A stretch of 64,000 nt of DNA. Origin: CAWJNF01 sp963844235. Its GTDB lineage: Bacteria > Actinomycetota > Thermoleophilia > Gaiellales > Gaiellaceae. Numbering within the stretch: the first letter of the stretch is position 1; every line of letters starts with the position of its first letter. The notes under the pieces were generated by a model. It worked only from the letters and a program-made list of their open reading frames with translations, did no database searches and was not told where the DNA came from. The position numbers and the translations under genes were made by a program. Below are positions 48,899 to 57,140 of the stretch, in pieces. The stretch covers positions 89,891 through 153,890 of the forward strand of contig CAWJNF010000002.1 in NCBI GenBank assembly GCA_963844235.1, given 5' to 3'.

Positions 48899-48986
48899 CT
48901 TCACCTCTCTCCGGCGGTCGTGGTGTCGCAGCATGCCATGCGAGCGCGTTCATACTTCGCCCGGACCCGACGACTGCCGAGGCGAG

Positions 48987-50903
48987 GTGACACGATTGGA
49001 CGGGACGGCGATAGAGACTGCGATCGTCCATCCGCTCGAACCCCTGACGCCCGAGGAAATCCGCACCGCCGCGCAGGTCGTGAGGTCGAGTCGGTCTCTC
49101 GGGGAAGAGGCGCGCTTCGTCGAGGTGACGCTGCGGGAGCCGGCCAAGGAACCCGTGGTACGCGGCGAACGGGACATCGACCGGCAGGCCTCGGTCTCCA
49201 TGCTCGATCCGGAGACCGGGATGCTCCAGGAGGGCGTCGTCTCCCTTCGCGAGCGGACGCTCGTCTCGTGGCGCGAGGTACCCGGCGCGCTGCCGCCGAT
49301 CCTTCCGGACGAGTACCCCGCGATGGTGGAGGCGCTGAAGGCTGACGCCGGCTACCGGCGCGCGCTGGCTCGACGGGGAATCTCCGATCTCGAGCTCGTA
49401 AGCATCGACGCGATCCCGGCAGGGTACTGGGGTAACCCGGAGGACGAGCTCGGCCGCCGGTTCGTCCGCGCGCTGTCGTTCGTGCGCCCGGAGCCCGGAG
49501 GATCGAGCTACGCGCGCCCGGTCGAGGGGCTCGTCGCGTTCGTGGATCTCAATCGCATGGAGGTGTTCCGCGTCGACGATCGCACTACCGTCCCGCTGTC
49601 GCCGGACGACGGTGAATACCGGGCTGAGCGTGTCGGCGCGCGCCCGGATCTCCGGCCGCTCGAGATCGAGCAGGCGGAGGGCCCGAGCTTCGAGCTGGCA
49701 GGCCACGAGCTTCGCTGGCAGAAGTGGCGCCTCCGGCTCGGCTTCACGCCCCGGGAAGGGCTCGTGCTCCACGACGTACGCTACGACGACGGCCAGGAGC
49801 GGCGGGTGCTGTACCGCGCGTCGTATACCGAGCTGGCCGTGCCGTACGGCCATCCGAGCCCCGAGCACTACCACCAGTGCGTCCTCGATCTCGGAGAGCA
49901 GCAGTTCGGCGCCCTCGCCAACTCCCTCGAGCTCGGGTGCGATTGCCTCGGCGAGATCCGCTACCTCGACGCGGTCGTCAGCGACAGCCGCGGCGAGCCG
50001 GTCGTGCTTCGCAACGCGATCTGCATCCACGAGGAGGATCAGGGGATCCTCTGGAAGCACGTAGATGTCCGCGCGGGCCACACCGAGGTTCGGCGCCGCC
50101 GCCGGCTCGTCGTCTCGTGGGTGGCGACGACCGGCAACTACGAGTACGGGTTCTTCTGGTACCTCCACCAGGACGGCACGATCGAGTCCGAGGTGAAGCT
50201 CACCGGGATCCTGCAGACGGCGGCGCTCGCGCCGGGCGCTTCGGCCGAGTACGGGGAGCTCGTCGCTCCTCACCTGAACGGGATGAACCACCAGCACATC
50301 TTCAACGTCAGGCTCGATCTGGACGTCGACGGCATGGACAACTCCGTCTACGAGATCGACTCCGAGGTCCTCCCGATGGACGAGACGAACCCGTGGGGGA
50401 ACGCGTTCGCAAGCCGGTCCACCCTGCTCGAGACCGAGGCGGCGGCGCAGCGTCTGATCGACCCGTTCAAAGCACGATGCTGGAAGATCGTCAATCCCTC
50501 CTCGTGCAACGCCCTCGACCAGCCGAGGGGATACAGGCTCGTGCCCGGCGCGAACACGCTGCCCTTCTACGATCCCGAGTCCGGCTTCGGCAAGCGCACT
50601 GGATTCACGCGCCATCACCTCTGGGTCACGCCGTTCGATGCGGCCGAGCGTTACGCGACCGGCGACTACCCGGTACAGAACGCGGCGGGCGGCGGCCTTC
50701 CCGAGTGGACCCGCTCGAACCGGTCGATAGCCGACACGGACGTGGTCCTCTGGTACACCTTCGTCCACCACCACATCCCGCGGCCGGAGGACTGGCCCGT
50801 GATGCCCGTGGCGACGATCGGCTTCGCCCTCTCGCCGGTCGGCTTCTTCGATCGCAATCCGGCGCTCGACGTTCCCGCGCCGCACGGGTGCCACCCCGGT
50901 TGA
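48987..50903 (+). CDS. Copper-containing primary amine oxidase
   Basis: A 638-residue topaquinone enzyme. The TPQ precursor is the tyrosine in TTGNYEYGFFW, preceded by the substrate-channel aspartate region (LHDVRYDD, HPSPEHYHQCVLDLGEQ). Copper ligands are the HxH of NHQHIFNVRLD and the His in WYTFVHHHIPRPEDWPVMP near the C-terminus. It oxidises primary amines to aldehydes with H2O2 and ammonia. GTG 48987 has GAGG 4 nt upstream; TTG 48996 is possible. No signal peptide is visible, so it is cytoplasmic. The stop overlaps the next gene (TTGA). Confidence 0.93.
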   Translation: MTRLDGTAIETAIVHPLEPLTPEEIRTAAQVVRSSRSLGEEARFVEVTLREPAKEPVVRGERDIDRQASVSMLDPETGMLQEGVVSLRERTLVSWREVPGALPPILPDEYPAMVEALKADAGYRRALARRGISDLELVSIDAIPAGYWGNPEDELGRRFVRALSFVRPEPGGSSYARPVEGLVAFVDLNRMEVFRVDDRTTVPLSPDDGEYRAERVGARPDLRPLEIEQAEGPSFELAGHELRWQKWRLRLGFTPREGLVLHDVRYDDGQERRVLYRASYTELAVPYGHPSPEHYHQCVLDLGEQQFGALANSLELGCDCLGEIRYLDAVVSDSRGEPVVLRNAICIHEEDQGILWKHVDVRAGHTEVRRRRRLVVSWVATTGNYEYGFFWYLHQDGTIESEVKLTGILQTAALAPGASAEYGELVAPHLNGMNHQHIFNVRLDLDVDGMDNSVYEIDSEVLPMDETNPWGNAFASRSTLLETEAAAQRLIDPFKARCWKIVNPSSCNALDQPRGYRLVPGANTLPFYDPESGFGKRTGFTRHHLWVTPFDAAERYATGDYPVQNAAGGGLPEWTRSNRSIADTDVVLWYTFVHHHIPRPEDWPVMPVATIGFALSPVGFFDRNPALDVPAPHGCHPG

Positions 50904-51979
50904 GCAAGAAGATCGTGACCGTGCTCGGACCCATCGAGCCAGAGGAGCTCGGGCCGACGACGATGCACGAGCACGTCCTCGTCGATCTCTCGTGCAACTT
51001 CGTCACTCCCGTCGCGGAGTCCGAGCGCTCGCTCCTCGACGCGCCGGTCACCATGGACATCCTCGGCGTCCTGCGGCGCCGGCCGTTCAGCCGCTGCCTC
51101 GACAACGTCGTGCTGAGCGACGAGCAGCTCGCGATCGACGAGCTGACCCGCTTCCGGCAAGCAGGAGGCTCGGGGATCGTCGACTGCACGGTCCATGGCA
51201 TCGGAATCGACCCGGCCGCCGTCGCGCGCGTGGCGCGCGCCACCGGCCTCCACATCGTCCAGGGCACCGGCGCGTACGTCGAGCCGTCGCACCCCGACTG
51301 GGTTCGCGAGGCGACGATCGACGAGCTGGCGGAGCGATTCGCGGACGAGGTGCGGGTCGGCTTCGGCGACTCGGGAATCCGGGCAGGTCTCCTGGGCGAG
51401 ATCGGAACGAGCGGCGTTTCGGCAGACGCGAAGGACTACGCTCGCGTGGGCGATATCACGACAGACGAGGAGAAGGTGCTGCGGGCCGCCGGGCGGGCGT
51501 CGGTCGAAACCGGCGCGGCTGTCTCGGTTCACCTCGACGTTCGCGGCCACGGCGCCTTCCGCATCATCGACATCCTCGAGGAAGAAGGGGTGGCGCCCGA
51601 TCGGATGATCATGTGCCACCTGGATCCCGTCGCCGATCTCGACTACCACCTGGCTGTCGCGGCGCGAGGCGTATTCGTCGAGTACGACTGCTTCGGCCGC
51701 GAGTACTACAGCGACGAGCTCGGGATCGCCTGGGGCCACGACAGCCAGCGGGTGAGCTGGCTCGTCTCCCTGCTCGAGGCCGGCCACGAGGAGCGAATCC
51801 TGCTCGCGCAGGACGTCTGCATGAAGATCGACCTGCGCGCCTACGGCGGCAACGGCTATGACCACATCATGACCGCCGGGCTGGAGATGTTCCGGCGCGC
51901 CGGAATCGGCGAGGCGCAGATCACGAGCATGCTCGTCGAGAATCCGAGACGGGCGCTCGCCTTTCCGCTCGACTCGTAG
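50900..51979 (+). CDS. Phosphotriesterase-family amidohydrolase
   Basis: A 359-residue TIM-barrel metalloenzyme. The first ligands are in TTMHEHVLVD (HxH); GLLGEIGTSG carries a Glu where phosphotriesterase has its carboxylated Lys, typical of PTE homology proteins and lactonases; further ligands are in VSVHLDVRGHG, MCHLDPVAD and LAQDVCMK. The start TTG overlaps the amine oxidase stop (TTGA). Members hydrolyse lactones, N-acyl or phosphoester bonds. Coupling to an amine oxidase suggests a common amine or amide catabolic route; unproven. Confidence 0.88.
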   Translation: MSKKIVTVLGPIEPEELGPTTMHEHVLVDLSCNFVTPVAESERSLLDAPVTMDILGVLRRRPFSRCLDNVVLSDEQLAIDELTRFRQAGGSGIVDCTVHGIGIDPAAVARVARATGLHIVQGTGAYVEPSHPDWVREATIDELAERFADEVRVGFGDSGIRAGLLGEIGTSGVSADAKDYARVGDITTDEEKVLRAAGRASVETGAAVSVHLDVRGHGAFRIIDILEEEGVAPDRMIMCHLDPVADLDYHLAVAARGVFVEYDCFGREYYSDELGIAWGHDSQRVSWLVSLLEAGHEERILLAQDVCMKIDLRAYGGNGYDHIMTAGLEMFRRAGIGEAQITSMLVENPRRALAFPLDS

Positions 51980-52011
51980 CCGCGGGCATGGCCCGCGCGC
52001 CAATCGTCAGG

Positions 52012-52085
52012 GGTGGCGGATGGGACTCGAACCCACGACCACCGGGACCACAACCCGGGGCTCTACCAGCTGAGCTACCGCCACC
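52012..52085 (-). tRNA. tRNA-His (GTG)
   Basis: On the minus strand the acceptor GTGGCGG pairs with CCGCCAC, extended by the G-1:C73 pair that identifies tRNA-His. The anticodon stem CCGGG/CCCGG encloses loop TTGTGGT with anticodon GTG. D-loop AGCTCAGCTGGTAGAGC and T-arm GGGTTCGAGTCCC are standard. CCA is not encoded. Confidence 0.96.
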
Positions 52086-52157
52086 AGGGCTCTCTCACTC
52101 TAGCGCAGCCCACGCCGCGGACCGGGTCTGGCAATGCGGGTGCTACGCTCGGGCCGG

Positions 52158-52230
52158 GCGCCCGTAGCTCAGAGGACAGAGCAGCGGCCTTCTAAGCCGA
52201 CGGTCGGAGGTTCGAATCCTCCCGGGCGCA
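52158..52230 (+). tRNA. tRNA-Arg (TCT)
   Basis: Acceptor GCGCCCG pairs with CGGGCGC plus discriminator A. D-arm GTAGCTCAGAGGACAGAGC, anticodon loop CTTCTAA with TCT reading AGA/AGG, and T-arm GGAGGTTCGAATCCTCC. CCA is not encoded. Divergent from tRNA-His with 72 nt between them. Confidence 0.95.
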
Positions 52231-52233
52231 TGC

Positions 52234-52270
52234 GAGGAAGGCGCTGTTTCCAGCGCCTTCCTCTTCTTCC
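52234..52270 (+). terminator. Rho-independent terminator of tRNA-Arg
   Basis: GAGGAAGGCGCTG (52234-52246), loop TTTC, then CAGCGCCTTCCTC (52251-52263): a perfect 13-bp stem followed by TTCTTCC. It begins 3 nt after the tRNA. Confidence 0.85.
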
Positions 52271-52348
52271 GGTGAACGGTGAACGCTGCTGTGCTTCGTG
52301 AACGGCGCTTTGGATCCTGAGCAGCCCAATGCCCGGCGCGCCCCCCGG

Positions 52349-52963
52349 TTACCCGCCCGCGCGGTGAATCCGGGCGGGCGAGTGTGGCTGCTTCGGCAGC
52401 AAGCGGTGGCCGTCGACCACTGAGGACGCCACGTCGACGAGCTTCCGGTTCGTCGAGCGCGAGTGCTCACGGAGCAGCTCGAAGGCGGCCGACTCGTCAA
52501 TCGAGTGGCGTTCCATCAGGATGCCCTTCGCACGCTCGGTGACGGCGCGGCGGCCGAAGGCGCCTTCGAGATCGTGGTACTCGGTGAAGCGGCGCAACAC
52601 GATATCGATCGAGCTCTGCCAGTCCTTCGCATCGGCGTCGGTGATGTAGGCGAACACGCCGCGCTTGGATGCCTCCCTGACGAAGTCGGGATCGGACGCG
52701 TGGATGAGGGCGATCACGGGGCAGGCAGCCTCGTGCACGATCTTCTCGACCATTTGGAGCGCATGCTCGGAGCTCTCGCCAAGGCCAACGAGGGCGACGT
52801 CCGGCCGTTCCCTCGCCGTCACTGCTCCCACGTCCTCCACCTCGATCTCGCGCGCGATCACCTCGTGCCCGAGAGCGACAACGACCTGCGCGACGATCCC
52901 CAAGCGATCCGCGCGCTCGTTCGCGATCAGCACGCGCAGATGCTCGGTCTCACGATGACTCAT
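52349..52963 (-). CDS. ANTAR-domain regulator with degenerate receiver
   Basis: A 204-residue protein. Residues ~10-120 have a receiver-like fold (RVLIANERADRLGIV, PDVALVGLGESSEHAL, CPVIALIHASDPDFV). The N-terminal acidic pair is replaced by NE, and the phosphoacceptor position reads VALVGLGE with Gly instead of Asp, so phosphorylation is unlikely. Residues ~135-190 are an ANTAR RNA-binding domain: RRAVTERAKGILMERHSIDESAAFELLREHSRSTNRKLVDVA. Such proteins prevent transcription termination in two-hairpin leaders. No such leader is obvious next to it. Start ATG at 52963. Confidence 0.85.
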   Translation of the reverse strand: MSHRETEHLRVLIANERADRLGIVAQVVVALGHEVIAREIEVEDVGAVTARERPDVALVGLGESSEHALQMVEKIVHEAACPVIALIHASDPDFVREASKRGVFAYITDADAKDWQSSIDIVLRRFTEYHDLEGAFGRRAVTERAKGILMERHSIDESAAFELLREHSRSTNRKLVDVASSVVDGHRLLPKQPHSPARIHRAGG

Positions 52964-53367
52964 CCCGCCTGACCGTCGAGTCTAACGCCGACCGGCGGTG
53001 ACTCAAGGCCGCCGGGCAGTCCGGGCGTACAGGTGGTAGGGTGATCGTCGTCCGGCCCTCACCCTAGGCGGACAATATCTTCCGGCTCCAACCCTTGGCC
53101 GGCGTAGCGCGTGACGAGGTTGATCACGCGGAAACGCGAGCCCAAGGAGCCGCCGCCTATATCCCTCTCTTCGCTGAACCGCTCGATCGATTCGTACCCC
53201 CGCGCGGATGAGCGGACGAGCAATGACTGAGATGATCACGTCTAACCGCGTCCCGCGGAGCCGGACGCAGAGAACACCGTCCGCTCCGGACCCGCCTGTA
53301 CATGCCCTCGAGAAGTCTCGGCCACCAAGCCAAGAAAGATGGTCGAGTCCTGCGAAAGGAGATCCTC
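52964..53367. other. 404-nt intergenic region without recognised gene
   Basis: Divergent region between the ANTAR gene and the alpha/beta hydrolase. Open frames here are short and lack similarity that I can recognise. The last ~15 nt carry AAAGGAG for the hydrolase. No RNA gene or convincing promoter elements were identified. Confidence 0.4.
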
Positions 53368-54330
53368 ATGAGCTCGTCGTCCACCCACCTGCCCATCCCG
53401 GAAGGTCCCGGCTCCGTCTCAGGCGCGCCGAACCTCCCGGCCGGATTCACCGACACGTTCACGAGCCGGTACATCGACACCGGTGAGCTGCGCCTTCACG
53501 CGGTCATCGGAGGCGAGGGGCCGCCGCTGCTGCTGGTGCACGGCTGGCCGGAGACCTGGTACGCCTGGCGACTGCTGATGCCGACGCTGGCCCGTGACTT
53601 CGAGGTCGTCGCGGTCGACCAGCGCGGCATAGGCCTGTCCGACAAGCCCGCAGGCGGGTACGACACCGGCACCCAGGCCGGCGACCTGATCGCGCTGATG
53701 GATGCGCTCGGCCACGAGCGGTTCGCCGTGGTCGGCCACGACACCGGATTCGCGATCAGCTATGCGCTGGCCGCCGATCACCCGGACCGGGTCGAGCGCG
53801 CGGCGCTCGCCGAGATACCCGGATCCCCGGGAACGGTTACCGCACCGCCCCTGTTCCTCCCTGGGCCGCTCAACGACCGGCTCTGGCACCTCGGGTTCAA
53901 CCGGATCGACAAGCTCAACGAACAGCTCGTCGCGGGACGGGAGGGCATCTTCTACCGCTGGGAGTTCGACGCCGCCGCCAAGAGGCTGCCCGACGACGTG
54001 ATCAACTACTACGTCCGCATGCTCTCCAACCCGGACTCACTGCGCGGCAGCTTCGGGTGGTACCGGGCTCTCGATACGACCATCGCACAGGACGAGCAGC
54101 GCAAGACCGACCGGCTGACCATGCCCGTCCTGGCGATCGGCGGAGAGGCGAGCTTCGGTGAACACGTTGCGGAGGCGGTGCAGGTCGTTGCGGACGACGT
54201 GCAGAGCGTGGTCATTCCCGGCACCGGCCACTTCGTCGCCGAGGAGGCTCCCGACGAGATGCTGGCGGCGCTGACCGCGTTCCTGGCGCCGTACCGGGAG
54301 ACGGTGGGGGTTCCCGCGGGAGTTCGTTAG
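53368..54330 (+). CDS. Alpha/beta hydrolase, epoxide hydrolase-like
   Basis: A 320-residue hydrolase. The oxyanion segment is LLVHGWPETWYAW, the nucleophile elbow GHDTGFAIS has Asp (as in epoxide hydrolases and haloalkane dehalogenases), and the catalytic His lies in PGTGHFVAEEAPDEML. HGWPE is typical of epoxide hydrolases. A ~25-residue non-conserved N-terminus precedes. AAAGGAG 8 nt before ATG 53368 fixes the start. It likely converts epoxides to diols, useful next to oxygenases such as the diiron enzyme 4 kb away. Confidence 0.86.
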   Translation: MSSSSTHLPIPEGPGSVSGAPNLPAGFTDTFTSRYIDTGELRLHAVIGGEGPPLLLVHGWPETWYAWRLLMPTLARDFEVVAVDQRGIGLSDKPAGGYDTGTQAGDLIALMDALGHERFAVVGHDTGFAISYALAADHPDRVERAALAEIPGSPGTVTAPPLFLPGPLNDRLWHLGFNRIDKLNEQLVAGREGIFYRWEFDAAAKRLPDDVINYYVRMLSNPDSLRGSFGWYRALDTTIAQDEQRKTDRLTMPVLAIGGEASFGEHVAEAVQVVADDVQSVVIPGTGHFVAEEAPDEMLAALTAFLAPYRETVGVPAGVR

Positions 54331-54355
54331 AACGACCGTCTTCGAGCGTTTGCAC

Positions 54356-54517
54356 ATGCCCTCGCTCGATGGGGCGACCGAGTGGCTCATCCCCGAGCCA
54401 CTCGGTCCTGTCGAGCTGCTGGGCCACGTCGTCCTAGTGAACTTCTGGACGCTGACCCGTGCGCGCCCGTCTCGCCACGCCGCCACATCCAACCCATACG
54501 GAAGGCATTCGTCATGA
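54356..54517 (+). pseudogene. Remnant of a DipZ/TlpA-like thioredoxin-fold protein
   Basis: The frame from ATG 54356 encodes MPSLDGATEWL, IPEPLGPVELLGHVVLVNFWTLT, which is the start of the thioredoxin-like domain of DipZ/redoxin proteins. After NFWTLT the expected CINWLRT active-site region is lost and unrelated sequence runs to a stop at 54515-54517. The protein would be 53 residues. This is a decayed 5' fragment; the coding start lies right behind the epoxide-hydrolase-like gene. Confidence 0.6.
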
Positions 54518-54573
54518 AAGCGAACCAGCTCTTGCTCGCCGCTACGCACGCGAGTGTAAAGAGGCTGAGGTGA
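54514..54573 (+). CDS. Nineteen-residue ORF overlapping the DUF2007 start
   Basis: ATG 54514, with GGAAGG about 8 nt upstream, encodes MKANQLLLAATHASVKRLR and ends in TGA that shares its A with the next ATG (TGATG). It may be a coupling peptide for the following small gene or a chance frame in the decayed zone. Confidence 0.3.
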   Translation: MKANQLLLAATHASVKRLR

Positions 54574-54788
54574 TGCTCGAGGGTCGGCTCACGGTGGTAG
54601 GCGACGGGATGGAGGCCGAGGTGATCTGTGGTCTGTTGAGGACCGAAGGAATCGCCTGCAGCCACCGACAGACCGACATGGGAGCGGGGGCGTGGGAGGC
54701 CACCGGGAGCGGCGGTCCGCGCGAGATCCTCGTCGCGCCGAGCGATCTGGAGCGCGCGCGGGAGCTAATCAAACCTGACACTTCGTAG
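54573..54788 (+). CDS. DUF2007-type small signal-transducing-like protein
   Basis: A 71-residue protein, MLEGRLTVVGDGMEAEVICGLLRTEGI, with IACSHRQTD and EILVAPSDLERARELI, which fits the ferredoxin-like DUF2007 family (PII-like fold, putative signal transducing). GAGG precedes the ATG. It lies between two decayed gene fragments, so a solitary survivor. Role unknown. Confidence 0.7.
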   Translation: MLEGRLTVVGDGMEAEVICGLLRTEGIACSHRQTDMGAGAWEATGSGGPREILVAPSDLERARELIKPDTS

Positions 54789-54875
54789 GCCTCGAGTTTG
54801 GCCGGTACGAGGCGTCGACCCGCCGCTCGCAGGCAACTAGCTCGCCTGATCAGACGATCCAGACTGCGACAGACC

Positions 54876-54998
54876 GGTGGAGAGAACCTCTTCCATACCC
54901 TTGGCCATCGCACACTGTTCTTCCGCGATCCCGACGGGAATCTGCTGGAGGTGTATGCGGAGATCTGGCCATCGGAGGACGATGCCACAGACGGCGCA
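54876..54998 (+). pseudogene. C-terminal remnant of a VOC (glyoxalase) family protein
   Basis: The frame reads HTLGHRTLFFRDPDGNLLEVYAEIWP, the last beta-alpha-beta unit with the metal-binding Glu of vicinal-oxygen-chelate proteins. Upstream there is no matching N-terminal domain and no plausible start; downstream the sequence loses similarity. It is a gene fragment without its N-terminal half. Confidence 0.55.
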
Positions 54999-55070
54999 GG
55001 GATCATCGTCAGCGCGAGTGCAAAGCGATCTTCCCGAGGGCGACCTTTCCCCTTGTGGCTGCCGGTCCCC

Positions 55071-56288
55071 CTAGCTTCGCGGCTGCGTCGTGCCGAGGCC
55101 GGGCCCCTGAGCGACCTCGGCCGGGCTTGTCAATGCCGGCGCGCTCGCCGGGCCGGCACGCTCGGCGGCGAGGGCCGTGACCAGCGCGAAAACCACCGCG
55201 GTGACCGGGACAGCGAGGTAGGCGCCGAGAATGCCGAAGAGGGAGCCGCCGGCGGCGACCGCGAGCAGGATGACGGCGGCGTGCAGATCGACGGTTCGGC
55301 TCTGGATGATGGGCTGGAGGAAGTTGCCCTCGACCAGCTGGACTCCGATGACGATCGCGAGCGTGACCAGGGCGATCTCCCATCCCTCGTCGGCAAAAGC
55401 AACGAGCACGGCGACGAGACCGGAGATGGTCGCCCCTACGAATGGCACGAACCCGCCAAGGAACACGAGCACCGCGAGCGGCAGCGCGAGCGGCACCCCG
55501 AGCAGCCAGATACCGATGCCGATGAGCGTGGCGTCGATGGCCGCGATCAGCGCCGTCCCCCGGATGTAGCCGTCGAGCACCTTCCAGGCGCGCCGCCCGG
55601 CTCGGTCGACGGCCGGGGCGCGGTCGGGCGGGAAACGCCTCAGGACCCGGCGCCAGAGGTCGGCGCCGTCACGCAGGACGAAGTAGAGCATCGCGACCGC
55701 AAGGATGAGCCCGGTCAAGAGGGAGGCGCCCGCGCTCAGGCCGGCGGCGAGGTACGTCGACGTGCCGTCCCAGACGTTCCCGAGCGAGCTGTCGAAATTC
55801 CGCACCCGTTCTCGGGAGATGTTGAACGGCTCCCCCTCGAGCCAGGCCGTGATCTCGCTGGCGCCACGTCGGACCGCTTCCGCGAGCTCGTCGTACTGGC
55901 TCACGACGGACATGGCCACGACTGTGAGGAGACCCGCCACTACCACGAGCCCGACGATCAGCGCGAGTGCTGCGGCGGGACGGTGGGCCCCCACCCGCTG
56001 TCGCACGAGGCGCACGACGGGCATCAACGCCGGCGCGAGCGTCAGGGCGACGATCGTCGGCAGCACGATTATCCGCAGGTACCAGAGCAGCGCCAATACC
56101 GCCGCGATCGCAAGCACGCAAACGAGCAGCCGCCATGACCAGCCGGCGGCCCGATCGAGCGCCGCCGGCACCGGCCCGATCCAGCTGCGGCCCTTGCTGG
56201 GAGGCAGGGTCTGCGACGGGGACGGCTCCAACTCGTGCTGCGAGGCGGGCTCGTCTAGCGGCCGCGTTCCTCGAGGAGTGTCTGCCAC
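55071..56288 (-). CDS. AI-2E family transporter-like membrane protein
   Basis: About 405 residues. Two helices occur at LVCVLAIAAVLALLWYLRIIVLPTIVA and ALALIVGLVVVAGLLTVVAMSVV, then a soluble region (~130-190) and five further helices with FLGGFVPFVGATISGLVAVLVAF and the C-terminal LVEGNFLQPIIQSRTVDLHAAVILLAVAAGG, the family's conserved segment. The ~45-residue Pro/Ser-rich N-terminus is not conserved; GTG 56330 is an alternative start. Members export autoinducer-like or Na+/H+-linked substrates; the substrate here is unknown. Confidence 0.85.
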   Translation of the reverse strand: MADTPRGTRPLDEPASQHELEPSPSQTLPPSKGRSWIGPVPAALDRAAGWSWRLLVCVLAIAAVLALLWYLRIIVLPTIVALTLAPALMPVVRLVRQRVGAHRPAAALALIVGLVVVAGLLTVVAMSVVSQYDELAEAVRRGASEITAWLEGEPFNISRERVRNFDSSLGNVWDGTSTYLAAGLSAGASLLTGLILAVAMLYFVLRDGADLWRRVLRRFPPDRAPAVDRAGRRAWKVLDGYIRGTALIAAIDATLIGIGIWLLGVPLALPLAVLVFLGGFVPFVGATISGLVAVLVAFADEGWEIALVTLAIVIGVQLVEGNFLQPIIQSRTVDLHAAVILLAVAAGGSLFGILGAYLAVPVTAVVFALVTALAAERAGPASAPALTSPAEVAQGPGLGTTQPRS

Positions 56289-56437
56289 TCCGTCTAGGCT
56301 ACCGCGTCTCGGTGCCGGAAATCTCGGCACCTCACTCTAAATCTTCGGCCTCACCCCAATCTTGGCGCGTCCACGCAACCGATGTGGGAGGTTGGCCGCC
56401 GGCCAACCTCCCACGTGAACCTCTGACGAGCCTCCGC

Positions 56438-56668
56438 TCAGTGGCTGCTGCGAGCGGCGCCACTGCCGGCCTGCTGGCCGGGATACGGCTGATCGGGCGA
56501 GGGCGTGTCCTTCTTCTCGCCCTCGCGCTCTTTCCGCTCGCGCTCCGTCTCCTGCGGATCGCCTTCTGCGGGTCCGCCCTGATCTCCGGTGCTCTTCGGG
56601 CCGCCCTGCGCCGTGCTGCCGGGGCCCGGCTGGCGATGCTCGTCCTTCTCAGACTCGTCCGGGGACAT
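56438..56668 (-). CDS. Small hydrophilic, probably disordered protein
   Basis: A 76-residue protein (MSPDESEKDEHRQPGPGST onward) rich in Glu, Lys, Gly, Pro and Ser, with no hydrophobic core. AAAGGAG 6 nt before ATG 56668 is a strong ribosome-binding site. A 19-bp exact tandem duplication lies 25 nt upstream in the promoter region. The composition is like small stress-induced hydrophilic proteins; no family can be named. Confidence 0.6.
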   Translation of the reverse strand: MSPDESEKDEHRQPGPGSTAQGGPKSTGDQGGPAEGDPQETERERKEREGEKKDTPSPDQPYPGQQAGSGAARSSH

Positions 56669-56692
56669 GCTGCTCCTTTCGTGCCCGTGTCG

Positions 56693-56730
56693 CTCGAGGT
56701 GACGTGATTCCCTCGAGGTGACGTGATTCC
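56693..56730. repeat. 19-bp exact tandem repeat in a promoter region
   Basis: CTCGAGGTGACGTGATTCC occurs at 56693-56711 and again at 56712-56730 without spacer. It is directly upstream of the small hydrophilic protein gene (minus strand). It contains the near-palindrome GGTGACGTGA; it may be a duplicated operator or promoter element, or slippage. Confidence 0.6.
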
Positions 56731-56845
56731 CGAGCGCGACCGGGGACAAACGTGCCGGGCGATGCGTGCGGGCGACGGTCGACGCTCGGCGTAGTTATGA
56801 AACCGTCGTGTCGGGGAACGCGACCCGAAAGACAGGAAGGTGCTC

Positions 56846-57069
56846 ATGCCCAGCAAGCGGGCAAACGTCAAGAACGAGAAGCAGTACGAAGCGTTGAAGG
56901 AAAAGGGGATGTCCAAGGAGCGCGCCGCCAGGATCGCGAACTCGCCGGGCTCCTCGTTGCGGGGGGCAAGAAGTCAGGGTCCGGCGGCGACAGCCGCCAG
57001 GGCGGCACGACCGCGCAGAAGAAGGCCGCGGGCCGCAAGGGCGGAAGAGCCGCGGCCAAGAAGAGGTAG
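56846..57069 (+). CDS. Small basic DUF7218-like protein, frameshifted
   Basis: ATG 56846 (GGAAGG upstream) starts MPSKRANVKNEKQYEALKEK, GMSKERAARIANSPGSS, a typical small stress-type protein. The usual lysine-rich tail (GGKKSGSGGDSRQGG, TTAQKKAAGRKGGRAAAKKR) follows in the next frame and ends at 57069. The shift falls in a run of six G around 56958-56968; a seventh G would join the frames into a ~75-residue protein. Likely an assembly indel or a fresh mutation. Confidence 0.65.
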
Positions 57070-57140
57070 GGCGGCGTACGCCGCCCAGCGGTGGCAGTTC
57101 GGCAGGGATTCTGAGGCAACGCGCGTTCGCGCGGTCCGCG

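Noticed and set aside
53003..53239. Small frames in the 52964-53367 gap
   Set aside because: No ribosome-binding sites, no recognisable domains and antisense overlaps; composition like random GC-rich sequence.
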